Of a stretch of 64,000 nucleotides of DNA, positions 44,892 through 55,363 are shown piece by piece. Source of the stretch: Mycobacteroides chelonae CCUG 47445 (GTDB lineage: Bacteria > Actinomycetota > Actinomycetes > Mycobacteriales > Mycobacteriaceae); contig NZ_CP007220.1 of assembly GCF_001632805.1 (NCBI RefSeq), forward strand, positions 248,001 to 312,000. Direction: 5' to 3'. The translations under genes and the position numbers were made by a program. Under the pieces are notes generated by a model, which saw only the letters and a program-made list of their open reading frames with translations, made no database searches and had not been told where the DNA came from. Position 1 is the first letter of the stretch; each line of letters starts with the position of its first letter.

Positions 44892-45847
44892 CAAGTGTGC
44901 GCATAGACATTCACGCTCACCTGTGGTCTGACGACTACCTGTCGTTACTCGACGAGTATGGGAGGGCCGGTACCGATGTCCATCGTGGCCTCGGTGCCGG
45001 GGCGACGCGTACCGATTTGGATGGGCGTTTCGCGCTGATGGATGAGGCGGGTGTCGACCTGCAGATCCTCTCGGCTACACCGGCATCACCTCATTTCGAG
45101 GACGAGACCGCCGCCGTCGAGAGCGCCCGGTTCATCAACGACGAGTACGCGAAGCTCGCCAGTGAGTATCCGGGGAGGTTCCGCGCGCTGGCGTCACTGC
45201 CGCTGCCGCACATCCCGGCCGCGTTGGAGGAGCTGAACCGTGCGATCGACGATCTGGGCATGTACGGCGCGTCGATCACGACCTCCGTACTTGGCCGGTC
45301 GATAGCCGATCCGATATTCGATCCGCTCTACGAGGAATTGAATAGCAGGGGCGCAATACTTTTCGTTCATCCGGCAGGATGCGGCGCGGATTCGTCCTTG
45401 ATCACCGATCACTCGCTCACCTGGTCGATCGGAGCGCCGATCGAGGACACGATCGCCATCATGCACCTCATTGTCGCGGGTATCCCATCGCGTTATCCGG
45501 ATATGAAGATCGTGACGTGTCATCTGGGCGGGGCCTTACCGATGGTGCTGGAGCGCGCGAACCGTCAGGTGACTGAATGGGAAGCGACCCATTGTCCGGA
45601 GGCGCCCAAGGATGCTGCCCGGCGGCTGTGGTTCGACACGGTGGGGCATGACCACACTCCGGCACTGCAGGCAGCTGTCGCATCGCTCGGTGCCGATCGG
45701 TTGGTGTTCGGCTCGGACTTCCCGTACCAGGGAGGTGCCAGGTACGTCAGTTCTGCGACGTACATCCAGGAGGGGCTGTCATCCGACGACGCTTCGTTGA
45801 TCCTGGACCGCAATGGGGCCGAGCTGCTGGGGTTGGACGGCGATTAG
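44888..45847 (+). CDS. Amidohydrolase-2 family protein (ACMSD-like)
   Basis: A 319-residue TIM-barrel metal hydrolase/decarboxylase. The metal ligands are visible: DIHAHLW (HxH) at the N-terminus, a His in FVHPAG, a His in VTCHLGG, and an Asp in FGSDFPYQGG. The family includes aminocarboxymuconate-semialdehyde and resorcylate decarboxylases. It is the last gene of operon 2 (ATGA overlap). It could decarboxylate 3-hydroxyanthranilate or a derivative. Another possibility is ring closure to a benzoxazole, since amidohydrolases paired with acid ligases do this in nataxazole and A33853 pathways. Confidence 0.82.
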   Translation: MTSVRIDIHAHLWSDDYLSLLDEYGRAGTDVHRGLGAGATRTDLDGRFALMDEAGVDLQILSATPASPHFEDETAAVESARFINDEYAKLASEYPGRFRALASLPLPHIPAALEELNRAIDDLGMYGASITTSVLGRSIADPIFDPLYEELNSRGAILFVHPAGCGADSSLITDHSLTWSIGAPIEDTIAIMHLIVAGIPSRYPDMKIVTCHLGGALPMVLERANRQVTEWEATHCPEAPKDAARRLWFDTVGHDHTPALQAAVASLGADRLVFGSDFPYQGGARYVSSATYIQEGLSSDDASLILDRNGAELLGLDGD

Positions 45848-46299
45848 GCGTTTGTATCGGAATGCGGTTGCGTTGCGCTATTCGATGCCGACTCGGAAAG
45901 GCGGGAGCGAACGCCCTCGGAGAATGGTGTCGAGAGGCGCGAGCTTTCATCCATCAAAACAATCACGGAGAGGGCTCGCGCGACACAACAATTTTCCTGA
46001 AAGATGGCTTGGCGAAGTTTGAGTGAACTGCGCCCGACGGAATCCACCGCTGTGCCGATAGTTACTTGGCCGGGCCACAGCATCTCGCCCAGGAAGTCGA
46101 TCTCCAAACGTGCGATGACAAACGCCCTGTTTGGCTCCAGAATTTGTCTGGTGCTGTCGTGTAGAAACTCCACTCGCCCGGTTTCCAGCAAGGTGGAGAA
46201 GACGGAATTGTTGACGTGCCCTTGCCGGTCTGTATCGGCATAACGCAGCTTATCGTGTGAATGCAGCGGAAACTCTGCAAGAGTTGGAATTTCAGCCAT
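45844..46299 (-). CDS. Hotdog-fold acyl-CoA thioesterase (YbgC/4HBT-like)
   Basis: A 151-residue thioesterase. RYADTDRQGHVNNSVFSTLLETGR contains the catalytic Asp region of the 4-hydroxybenzoyl-CoA thioesterase type and is followed by a central strand LEIDFLGEMLWPG. It would hydrolyse an acyl- or aroyl-CoA. It is convergent with operon 2 (4-bp overlap) and could release an acid activated by the ligase of operon 1, but it could equally be independent. Confidence 0.8.
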   Translation of the reverse strand: MAEIPTLAEFPLHSHDKLRYADTDRQGHVNNSVFSTLLETGRVEFLHDSTRQILEPNRAFVIARLEIDFLGEMLWPGQVTIGTAVDSVGRSSLKLRQAIFQENCCVARALSVIVLMDESSRLSTPFSEGVRSRLSESASNSATQPHSDTNA

Positions 46300-46423
46300 T
46301 CCCGCTGTTCCTTTCCTGTGCGAATTCGAGGGTACGGAGGGTATTGCCTCAATCCGATTTCACGATATCGGAAGGTAACACCCACCACGGTTCGAGGCGG
46401 GATGGCCCACCCACTAGACTGAT

Positions 46424-46516
46424 CGCTGGACCCCGCGCGGCGTCTATCCTGTGAACTCCCCCAGGGCTGGAAGGCAGCAAGGGTCAACGGGCTCTGTCGG
46501 GTGCGCGGGGTCCCCT
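46424..46516 (+). ncRNA. ffs: Signal recognition particle RNA, small (4.5S) type
   Basis: A long hairpin whose base pairs GGACCCCGCGC (46428-46438) with GCGCGGGGTCC (46503-46513). The apical part has the conserved SRP domain IV core, CAGGGCTGGAAGGCAGCAAGGG in two adjoining pieces, with the GGAA tetraloop. It lies just before aspB, as in M. tuberculosis. Ends are approximate. The preceding stretch 46300-46423 holds its promoter and the start region of the thioesterase gene. Confidence 0.92.
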
Positions 46517-46558
46517 TTCCGAAGATCGCGACCTCCAGATGCCCCGCAGGGCGAATAG

Positions 46559-48504
<1,946 letters not shown>

Positions 48505-48537
48505 GGGAGTTCCCCCATCCGTCTTGTGCGGATTCGC

Positions 48538-49263
48538 CTACGGCGCCTTGTTCACCTTGGCGATCTGCTTGTTGAGTAGATCCAACACCAGTGCGTCCTG
48601 CTCGGGAGTCCACGGCTCGATGAATCGGTCGACCTCGATCCGGACGGTCGTGCCCCGGGGATGCGCAATCGCGATATGCGACTCGACGCCGATCTGATCG
48701 CCCTCGGGTCCGAGAAGGCCGCCGACCTTCACCAACTTGGTCTCCTCGGAGGCACCGGGCAAATCGGCGATGGAGACGTGCGCCTTCATCGCCACCCCGT
48801 CACCCTCCATTTGGACGGACGCGCATTCCTGGGCGCGCTTGGCGAGGTCGTCGAATGATTGCTTGACGCCGAGCCCGACACTGCTCTCCGCCATCACGGT
48901 GTCCGAGTCGTACTTGGCGCGCGCCCTGTCGTAGTCGCCGTCTCCCTCGGAGATGAACTCGTAGCACCCGGGCGGGTTGACCTTCTCCGGCTTGGACTTG
49001 TCCGCCTTGTCCTTGTCGAGTTTGAGCTTGTCTTCGATGGTGAACGTCCCATTGCCGGCGGGGAAGTCCTCCCGGGTCAGCAAAAGTGCGGTTGCCGGAC
49101 CTTCGGGCAACTTCGCGGCCGGCTCGTCGGCCTTCTGGGTACTCGATGACGGCGCCGGTGACTCACTCGGCGATTCCTTGGAACAAGCGGAGGTGAACGC
49201 GAGTGCGATGACACTCGCGCCAACCGCCAACACAGTGTTCATATCAACGCGACGTGTCTTCAT
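48538..49263 (-). CDS. Putative lipoprotein, twin B
   Basis: 241 residues, with lipobox FTSAC near residue 27, then a Ser/Pro/Glu linker. It shares with twin A the LLLTREDFPAGNGTF, PPGCYEF and AHPRGTTVRIEV blocks and the same ending (LLNKQIAKVNKAP). A lysine/aspartate-rich insert (KLDKDKADKSKPEK) is unique to this copy. The two genes are 33 bases apart on the same strand and arose by tandem duplication. Function unknown; envelope location is likely. Confidence 0.72.
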   Translation of the reverse strand: MKTRRVDMNTVLAVGASVIALAFTSACSKESPSESPAPSSSTQKADEPAAKLPEGPATALLLTREDFPAGNGTFTIEDKLKLDKDKADKSKPEKVNPPGCYEFISEGDGDYDRARAKYDSDTVMAESSVGLGVKQSFDDLAKRAQECASVQMEGDGVAMKAHVSIADLPGASEETKLVKVGGLLGPEGDQIGVESHIAIAHPRGTTVRIEVDRFIEPWTPEQDALVLDLLNKQIAKVNKAP

Positions 49264-49358
49264 GCGCGGACTTTAGCGAACAAGATCACCCAATGTGGCG
49301 GTTTGTTCGTCAGGTGGCCCGCCAAGGTCGTCTGCGGTCGCCGGTACCCTTGCTCTCC

Positions 49359-51338
49359 GTGGCCCTGTACCGCAAGTATCGCCCGGCGACTTTCGCCGAA
49401 GTCATCGGCCAGGAGCACGTCACCGGACCGTTGACCACCGCGCTGGACGCGGGCCGCATCAACCACGCCTATCTGTTCTCGGGGCCCCGTGGCTGCGGTA
49501 AGACGTCCTCCGCCCGTATCCTGGCCCGCTCGCTGAACTGCGTGCAGGGGCCCACCTCGACGCCGTGCGGGATCTGTGATTCGTGTGTCGCGCTGGCGCC
49601 CAACGGATCGGGCAACGTCGATGTCATCGAACTGGACGCCGCCAGCCACGGTGGTGTGGACGACACCCGTGAACTGCGCGATCGCGCCTTCTACGCACCC
49701 GCGCAGTCGCGCTACCGCATCTTCATCATCGATGAAGCGCACATGGTCACCACCGCAGGTTTCAACGCGCTGCTCAAGATCGTCGAGGAGCCACCCGAGC
49801 ACCTGATCTTCGTCTTCGCCACTACCGAACCGGAGAAAGTGCTGCCGACCATCCGGTCGCGCACCCATCACTATCCGTTCCGCCTGCTGGCACCCAAGAC
49901 GATGCGGACGCTCGTCGAGGGCATCTGTGCGCAGGAGAACGTCGCCGTCGACGACCCGGTTTACCCGCTGGTGATCCGCGCCGGTGCCGGATCGCCTCGA
50001 GACACCCTGTCGGTACTGGACCAGTTGCTCGCCGGTGCGGACGAGGAACGCGTGACCTACCAGCGGGCTCTCGCGCTGCTGGGCGTTACCGATATCGCGC
50101 TGATCGACGATGCGGTGGACGCGCTCGCGGCCGGTGACGGCGCGGCGGTGTTCGGAGCCATCGAAGGCGTGATGGATGCCGGACACGACCCGCGTCGATT
50201 CGGCACCGACCTGCTTGAGCGTTTCCGCGATCTTATTGTCCTGCAAGCGGTTCCGGATGCAGTGGAGCGCGGTGTGGTCGATGCGCCACAGGATGTGTTG
50301 GAGCGGATGCGCGAGCAGGCCGAGCGCATCGGCCCCGCGACGTTGACCCGATATGCCGAGGTGCTGCACGCCGGGCTGGGGGAGATGCGGGGCGCGACGG
50401 CACCACGGCTGCTGCTGGAGGTGGTGTGCGCGCGGCTGCTGCTGCCCTCGGCCACTGACGCGGAATCTGCTGTGCTGCAACGCGTCGAGCGCATCGAGAA
50501 GCGTCTGGACATGTCGGTGCCCGAGTCCGGTGGGGCAAGCGCGTCGCCGCGCTTTGTCCGCAAGTCCCAGGCCCCCGCTGCTCCGGCTGCCGAAACAACC
50601 GCGCCGCCGGCTCCGGCGCCCGAGCCCCCCGCGCCGACTCCGCCTCCAGCACCCGCTCCGGCTCCGGCTCCCACCCCGGAACCGGAGCCAGCTCCAGCAC
50701 CAGAGCCTGAGCCAACCCCGACACCTGCTCCTACCCCCGAGCCCGAGCCCGAGCCTGCCCCGGAGCCGCCCCCACCACCGGTTCCAGAACCAGAACCAGA
50801 ACCTGCCCCCGAGCCTCGCCAGCCCGGGGCCCTTGACACTACTGCCGTGCGCAACGCCTGGGCCGAGATCCGATCCAAGGTCCGGGACCGCAGCCGGACC
50901 ACCGAGGTCATGCTTTCTGGTGCCACGGTGCGCGCCATCGAGGGCAAGACCCTGGTGTTGTCCCATGATTCGCCACCGTTGGCCAAGCGCATCACCGAGT
51001 CGCGTAACGCCGAGGTCATCCGGGAAGCGTTGAAGGATGCGCTCGGTGTGGACTGGGAGATCCGTTGCGAGGTGGGCAGTGCAGACGCCGGCGCCCCGGC
51101 CCAGGCACAGAAAGTCACCAAGGCCGCGCCGCGGGTCGTGACCCGGCCCAGCCGCCCGACACCCGAGCCCGAGCCGGCACCCGAGCCTGAACCGGAACCC
51201 ACGTCCCCGGAGGACGAGGAGGAGCAGATGCTCGCCGAGGCCGGGCAGGGCGAGGCCGGTCCGCGACGCGATCCCGAAGAGGTTGCGCTGGAACTACTTC
51301 AGAACGAGCTGGGCGCTCGCAAGATCGACCCCAGCTAG
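49359..51338 (+). CDS. dnaX: DNA polymerase III subunit gamma/tau
   Basis: A 659-residue clamp-loader ATPase. Walker A is FSGPRGCGKTSSARIL, the zinc module has C-x8-C-x2-C (CVQGPTSTPCGICDSC), Walker B is IIDEAHM, and the SRC-like arginine finger is in TIRSRTHHYPF. Between the ATPase (about 1-400) and the C-terminal tau domain (TEVMLSGATVRAIEGKTLVLS) is a very long Pro-Ala-Glu linker of about 110 residues, and a second such stretch is near the end. GTG at 49359 starts VALYRKYRP; the upstream frame is not needed. Matches Rv3721c. Confidence 0.93.
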   Translation: MALYRKYRPATFAEVIGQEHVTGPLTTALDAGRINHAYLFSGPRGCGKTSSARILARSLNCVQGPTSTPCGICDSCVALAPNGSGNVDVIELDAASHGGVDDTRELRDRAFYAPAQSRYRIFIIDEAHMVTTAGFNALLKIVEEPPEHLIFVFATTEPEKVLPTIRSRTHHYPFRLLAPKTMRTLVEGICAQENVAVDDPVYPLVIRAGAGSPRDTLSVLDQLLAGADEERVTYQRALALLGVTDIALIDDAVDALAAGDGAAVFGAIEGVMDAGHDPRRFGTDLLERFRDLIVLQAVPDAVERGVVDAPQDVLERMREQAERIGPATLTRYAEVLHAGLGEMRGATAPRLLLEVVCARLLLPSATDAESAVLQRVERIEKRLDMSVPESGGASASPRFVRKSQAPAAPAAETTAPPAPAPEPPAPTPPPAPAPAPAPTPEPEPAPAPEPEPTPTPAPTPEPEPEPAPEPPPPPVPEPEPEPAPEPRQPGALDTTAVRNAWAEIRSKVRDRSRTTEVMLSGATVRAIEGKTLVLSHDSPPLAKRITESRNAEVIREALKDALGVDWEIRCEVGSADAGAPAQAQKVTKAAPRVVTRPSRPTPEPEPAPEPEPEPTSPEDEEEQMLAEAGQGEAGPRRDPEEVALELLQNELGARKIDPS

Positions 51339-52645
51339 GGCCGCCACCACGGGCGTAGCGGCAGCGCGGACCCGCCCCGCGCGTCAAGTTTCGTGGCCAG
51401 CACCTGGTGCAGCTGAACGACGTTGCGCTCGAAGCCCAGTCGTGAACCAGCCATGTACAGGCCCCACACCTTCGCGGTGGCCTCGCCTACCTCGTCGACT
51501 GCCTCATCCCAGTGTTCGACGAGGTTGGCGCACCATTCCTTGAGGGTAAGTGCGTAATGGTGACGCAGATTCTCCTCGTGCAGCACCTCGAGGCCAACGT
51601 TCTGGATCTCGGTGATGATCTTCCCCGATCCGGTCAACTCCCCGTCGGGGAAGACGTAGCGGTCGATGAAATACCCCGCGACGGCCGAAGTTCGATTGTC
51701 TGGCCGGGTAATGCAGTGGTTGAGCAGCAGGCCACCGGTCTTCAGCCGCGACTGGAGGAACCGGAAGTAAGCGGGATAGTTCGCGATGCCGATGTGCTCG
51801 GTCAGTCCGATCGAGGAGACCGCATCGAACTCTCTTTCCGTGGTATCGCGATAATCCGCATGACGGACCTCCGCGAGATCCGAAAGACCTTCGTCGGCAA
51901 GGGCCTTCTGCGCCCAGGCGGCCTGCTCGGCCGACAATGTGACACCGGTGGCGTGTACGCCACGCCGTGCGGCGTACCTGACCATCGATCCCCAGCCGCA
52001 ACCCACGTCGAGCAGCCGGTCTCCGGGCTTGAGTGCCAGTTTCTCGAAAACCAGCCGGTACTTGTTCTCCTGCGCCTCTTCCAGCGTGGCTTCGGCGTTC
52101 GGATAGCACGCGCACGTGTAGGTCATGGACGGGCCGAGTACCCACTCGTAGAACGCGTTCGAGACGTCATAGTGATGATGGATGGCCTCGGAATCGCGGG
52201 TCTTACTGTGCCGGAATCCCTCGACGACCCGCCGCCAGCGGGGCAGTGCCTCCTGTGGCGGTGGTGCGATGGGCCGTAGATGTTCGAAACCGATCGACCT
52301 GACGATGTTCGCCAGCACGCGCGCCGGCGGTCGCTTGAAATCCAGCCTGTCGGCCATGGCCTTCAACAGTTCGTAAGGGTCGCCCGGGTGCACGCCCTGC
52401 ATTTCGATATCGCCGGAAACATACGCCCGTGCCAGCCCCAGGTCACCCGGTGCCGTCGCCAAATACGTTGTGCCGCGCGGCGTCAGTAGATCGAGCCCCA
52501 GCTCGGCGTTCTCCGGTCCGGCCTTGCTGCCGTCGTAGGCGCTGAAGCGCAGCGGCAGATCTCCGGCCGCCATGATTTCGAGAATCTCGGCCAGCGAGAG
52601 CTTGCCGTTCTCGCCCCGGTCGTTCTTGGCCTGAGTTGTCGTCAT
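51335..52645 (-). CDS. tmsB: SAM methyltransferase for 10-methyl fatty acids (cyclopropane-synthase-like)
   Basis: A 436-residue cyclopropane fatty acid synthase-family enzyme. It has an N-terminal domain and then the SAM fold with LLDVGCGWGSMVRYAA and the GVTLSAEQAAWAQ block. AVSSIGLTEHIG contains the family's bicarbonate/active-site region. With the FAD enzyme in the same operon (M. tuberculosis Rv3720/Rv3719, described as the tuberculostearate pair) it should methylate oleoyl chains to 10-methylene-stearate. It overlaps the convergent dnaX stop by 4 bp. Confidence 0.85.
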   Translation of the reverse strand: MTTTQAKNDRGENGKLSLAEILEIMAAGDLPLRFSAYDGSKAGPENAELGLDLLTPRGTTYLATAPGDLGLARAYVSGDIEMQGVHPGDPYELLKAMADRLDFKRPPARVLANIVRSIGFEHLRPIAPPPQEALPRWRRVVEGFRHSKTRDSEAIHHHYDVSNAFYEWVLGPSMTYTCACYPNAEATLEEAQENKYRLVFEKLALKPGDRLLDVGCGWGSMVRYAARRGVHATGVTLSAEQAAWAQKALADEGLSDLAEVRHADYRDTTEREFDAVSSIGLTEHIGIANYPAYFRFLQSRLKTGGLLLNHCITRPDNRTSAVAGYFIDRYVFPDGELTGSGKIITEIQNVGLEVLHEENLRHHYALTLKEWCANLVEHWDEAVDEVGEATAKVWGLYMAGSRLGFERNVVQLHQVLATKLDARGGSALPLRPWWRP

Positions 52646-54012
52646 TGTCGCCGTACCGCCTTCGCATAGAGATCCAGCAATCGGTTATCCGGGTCGTACG
52701 TCTTCTTCAACGTCCGATAGTGCTCGCCGCCGTAGAGAGCCTCGAACTCTTCACGCGGATAAAAGGATTCGGAGTACAGCGACTTGTGTCCGCCCAGCTC
52801 GCTGACCTTGTGCTCGATCCGCCGGTTGGTGGCTCCATCGCCGGCGCCGGCCGGCACAGAGGACCAAAAGCCGATGTTGACGTACGTCTGGCCCGACCGT
52901 ATCGGATACAGCGGCCAGCCTTCCTTGTCGCGTAACCGCAACGGACACAGCCATACCGGTTCAATGGGTACCTCGTCGAGGAACCACCGCAGAAAGTCTG
53001 CGGTGTGACCGATCGGGACCTCTACGTCCTGGACGACGCGTTCCCGGGCCGGGCGCCCGTTGAACCTCTCGATACGGTCGGCAATGTTGTAACGCTGGTC
53101 GAGGCCGATCATCTTCCAGTAGACGCTGCTGCGCCGGTACTTTCGCGGCCACAGCCTGCGGATGCGCGGATTTTGCGCGCCGAACGCGCGGGAACACCAG
53201 AACCAGTCAGTGTCCCAGCGCCACAGGTAGTCGTGAATGCTCAGCCGATCGTGGCCGGTGCCGTCCGCATGCTGGATCGAGCGGTAGTAGATCTGTTGTC
53301 CTGTGTAGTCGCTCACCGGGCCGGGCGCATCCGTCCGGGCGCCCAGGCACAGGTAAGACTCCTCGTCGGTGAACACCACCCCGTCCAGATAGTCCACTCG
53401 CTCACCCTGGAACGTCGCCGAGTCCACGATCGACTCCATCGCTGCCACAAGTTCAGCGAGGCTATGGAATCGGATGTGCCGCAGGGCAACGAACCGTTCG
53501 ACGGGCTCGAGCTCGATGCGCAGCCGCACCGAGTAGCCCAGTGTGCCGTACGAGTTGGGGAAGCCCCGATACAGATCTGCGTGGTCATGGGCCGATGCTG
53601 TGACGATCTCGCCCGCGCCGGTGAGGATGTCCATGTCGAGAACCGACTCATGCGGAAGCCCGTTGCGGAAGGACGCGGATTCGATTCCGAGCCCGGTCAC
53701 CGCGCCACCCAGTGTGATGGTCTTGAGCTGTGGCACCACGAGCGGTGCGAGCCCGTGGGGAAGGGTGGCCGCGACCAAGTCCTCGTAGGTACACATGCCG
53801 GCCACGTCGGCCGTGCGGTTGACGGTGTCCACGCTGATGACACCGGTGAGGCCCGAGGTATCCAGGCCCGGTGTAGTCGACTTTGCCCTTGCGCGGAACA
53901 GATTTGAGGTGGGCTTAGCCAAACGCACGGTCGCCGTCGTGGGAATGGCCCGGTAACTCCGTAGTAGCCGGTTCACTCCCTCGGCGTGCGCCGATCCTGA
54001 CGAGATAGGCAC
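52642..54012 (-). CDS. tmsA: FAD-dependent reductase for tuberculostearate synthesis
   Basis: A VAO-type FAD oxidoreductase, about 456 residues from a GTG at 54012 (TAGGA lies just upstream; the frame extends to a TTG at 54072). The FAD domain shows VDTVNRTADVAGMCTYEDLVAATLPHGLAPLVVPQLKTITLGGAVTGLGIES in consecutive blocks, like Delta24-sterol-reductase/DWARF1 relatives. It should reduce the 10-methylene intermediate to 10-methylstearate. It lies upstream of tmsB with a 4-bp overlap. Confidence 0.83.
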   Translation of the reverse strand: MPISSGSAHAEGVNRLLRSYRAIPTTATVRLAKPTSNLFRARAKSTTPGLDTSGLTGVISVDTVNRTADVAGMCTYEDLVAATLPHGLAPLVVPQLKTITLGGAVTGLGIESASFRNGLPHESVLDMDILTGAGEIVTASAHDHADLYRGFPNSYGTLGYSVRLRIELEPVERFVALRHIRFHSLAELVAAMESIVDSATFQGERVDYLDGVVFTDEESYLCLGARTDAPGPVSDYTGQQIYYRSIQHADGTGHDRLSIHDYLWRWDTDWFWCSRAFGAQNPRIRRLWPRKYRRSSVYWKMIGLDQRYNIADRIERFNGRPARERVVQDVEVPIGHTADFLRWFLDEVPIEPVWLCPLRLRDKEGWPLYPIRSGQTYVNIGFWSSVPAGAGDGATNRRIEHKVSELGGHKSLYSESFYPREEFEALYGGEHYRTLKKTYDPDNRLLDLYAKAVRRQ

Positions 54013-54088
54013 AATTCCTACGCTAGCCCGGTTCTGCGCGTGGCGCACCCGAGAACGCGATTCAGATGCCAAGCGCGACTATCGGAAA

Positions 54089-55363
54089 CTAACCCCGGGT
54101 CAATCGTCCTAGCCGAATCGCTGCTCCGCCAAGCTGTTCGTTGATGCGGAGCAGCTCATTCCATTTCGCGGTGCGTTCGGATCTGGTGATGGAGCCGACC
54201 TTGAGTTGCTCGGCACCCCAGCCGACCGCCAGGTGCGCGATGGTGACATCCTCGCTCTCACCTGATCGCGCAGACACGATGGTGTCCCATCCGCAGTCGT
54301 GAGCGGCATCGTGTGCCGACTTGGCGGCGCTGAGTGTGCCGGCCTGGTTGGGCTTCACCAATAACCCGTTACACGCTCCGGCTTCGGTTGCTCGGCGCAC
54401 GCGCTCGGCATTGGTGACGGTGAAATCGTCACCGACGACCAGGACGCGGTGTCCCACTGCCTGGGTGAATTCCGCCAGGGCAGCGGGATCGTCTTCGGCG
54501 AGCGGATCCTCGATGGAAGCGATCGGATACTTATCGATCCACCCGATCAGAACCTCGGCCCACGCATCGGAGTCGAGCTCGGTGCTGTCGAGCCCGAGAC
54601 GGTAGCGGCCGCCGCTGCCGAATTCGCTGGACGCGATGTCCAAGGCGATCGTGACCTGGGCTCCCGGCTGCAACCCGGCCCGCTCGATGGAGGCGACCAG
54701 CAGTTCCAGTGCGTCCTCGTTGGAGTCCACCACCGGCCACCATCCACCCTCATCTGCCACTCCGGCGAGCCGGCCTCGCTCGGAAAGTAAAGCCCCGCAA
54801 GCGCGATGAATTTCAGCCACCCAGTTGAGGCCCTGTTCGATGCTGTCGGCCGCCGCGGGCACCACCATGAAATCTTGAACATCGGTGCGGCGCGCGGCAT
54901 GGGCGCCCCCGCCGATCACCTGAATCTCAGGCAGCGGCATAGCGGCCGTTCGATCACCGATCAAATACCGCCACAACGGAATACCGTGCGATGTGGCGGC
55001 GGCGTGTGCGGCCGCCATCGACATGGCCACCGACGTGTTACCGCCGATGATCGCGAACGCGTCCGACCCGTCAGCCGCCGTGAGCGCCGTGTCAACGGCC
55101 TGTTGGTCGGTGGCATCGATGCCGACCAGATGCTCGGTCAGGTCACGGGCGGCTGCCACCGCAGCGGTCACGTCGTAACCGGCGAACGGGCTGCCGCCGT
55201 CCCGCAGATCGGCGGCCTCGCCGCTGCCCCGGGACGCACCTGCGGGAGCGATCGCCCGCCCGATGCTGCCATCGCCCAGCAGCAGCTCCGCCTCGACGGT
55301 CGGCCGCCCGCGTGAATCCCATACGCGTCGAGCGTGCACACCACTGATGTGTGTTCCGGTCAT
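54089..55363 (-). CDS. Enolase paralogue with altered active site
   Basis: A 424-residue enolase-fold protein: VWDSRGRPTVEAE at the start, GGGAHAARRTDVQDFM, ADEGGWWP, SIEDPLAEDD, GDDFTVTN and LLVKPNQAGTLSAA. Three positions differ from glycolytic enolase: the His of SHRSGE is Ala (SARSGE), the Glu of the MQEFM-type motif is Asp (VQDFM), and KVNQ is KPNQ. Metal-binding acids and the catalytic lysine remain. A changed substrate is likely. It is co-translated with a kinase gene (4-bp overlap), suggesting a kinase-then-lyase pathway. Confidence 0.85.
   Translation of the reverse strand: MTGTHISGVHARRVWDSRGRPTVEAELLLGDGSIGRAIAPAGASRGSGEAADLRDGGSPFAGYDVTAAVAAARDLTEHLVGIDATDQQAVDTALTAADGSDAFAIIGGNTSVAMSMAAAHAAATSHGIPLWRYLIGDRTAAMPLPEIQVIGGGAHAARRTDVQDFMVVPAAADSIEQGLNWVAEIHRACGALLSERGRLAGVADEGGWWPVVDSNEDALELLVASIERAGLQPGAQVTIALDIASSEFGSGGRYRLGLDSTELDSDAWAEVLIGWIDKYPIASIEDPLAEDDPAALAEFTQAVGHRVLVVGDDFTVTNAERVRRATEAGACNGLLVKPNQAGTLSAAKSAHDAAHDCGWDTIVSARSGESEDVTIAHLAVGWGAEQLKVGSITRSERTAKWNELLRINEQLGGAAIRLGRLTRG

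Noticed and set aside
49260..50966. 568-residue open frame opposite dnaX
   Set aside because: An antisense shadow of dnaX caused by high GC; it has no family motif, and the dnaX frame carries all clamp-loader motifs.
54089..55363. Glycolytic enolase
   Set aside because: Key catalytic positions differ and the gene is not in the conserved eno context (beside ftsB-type genes).
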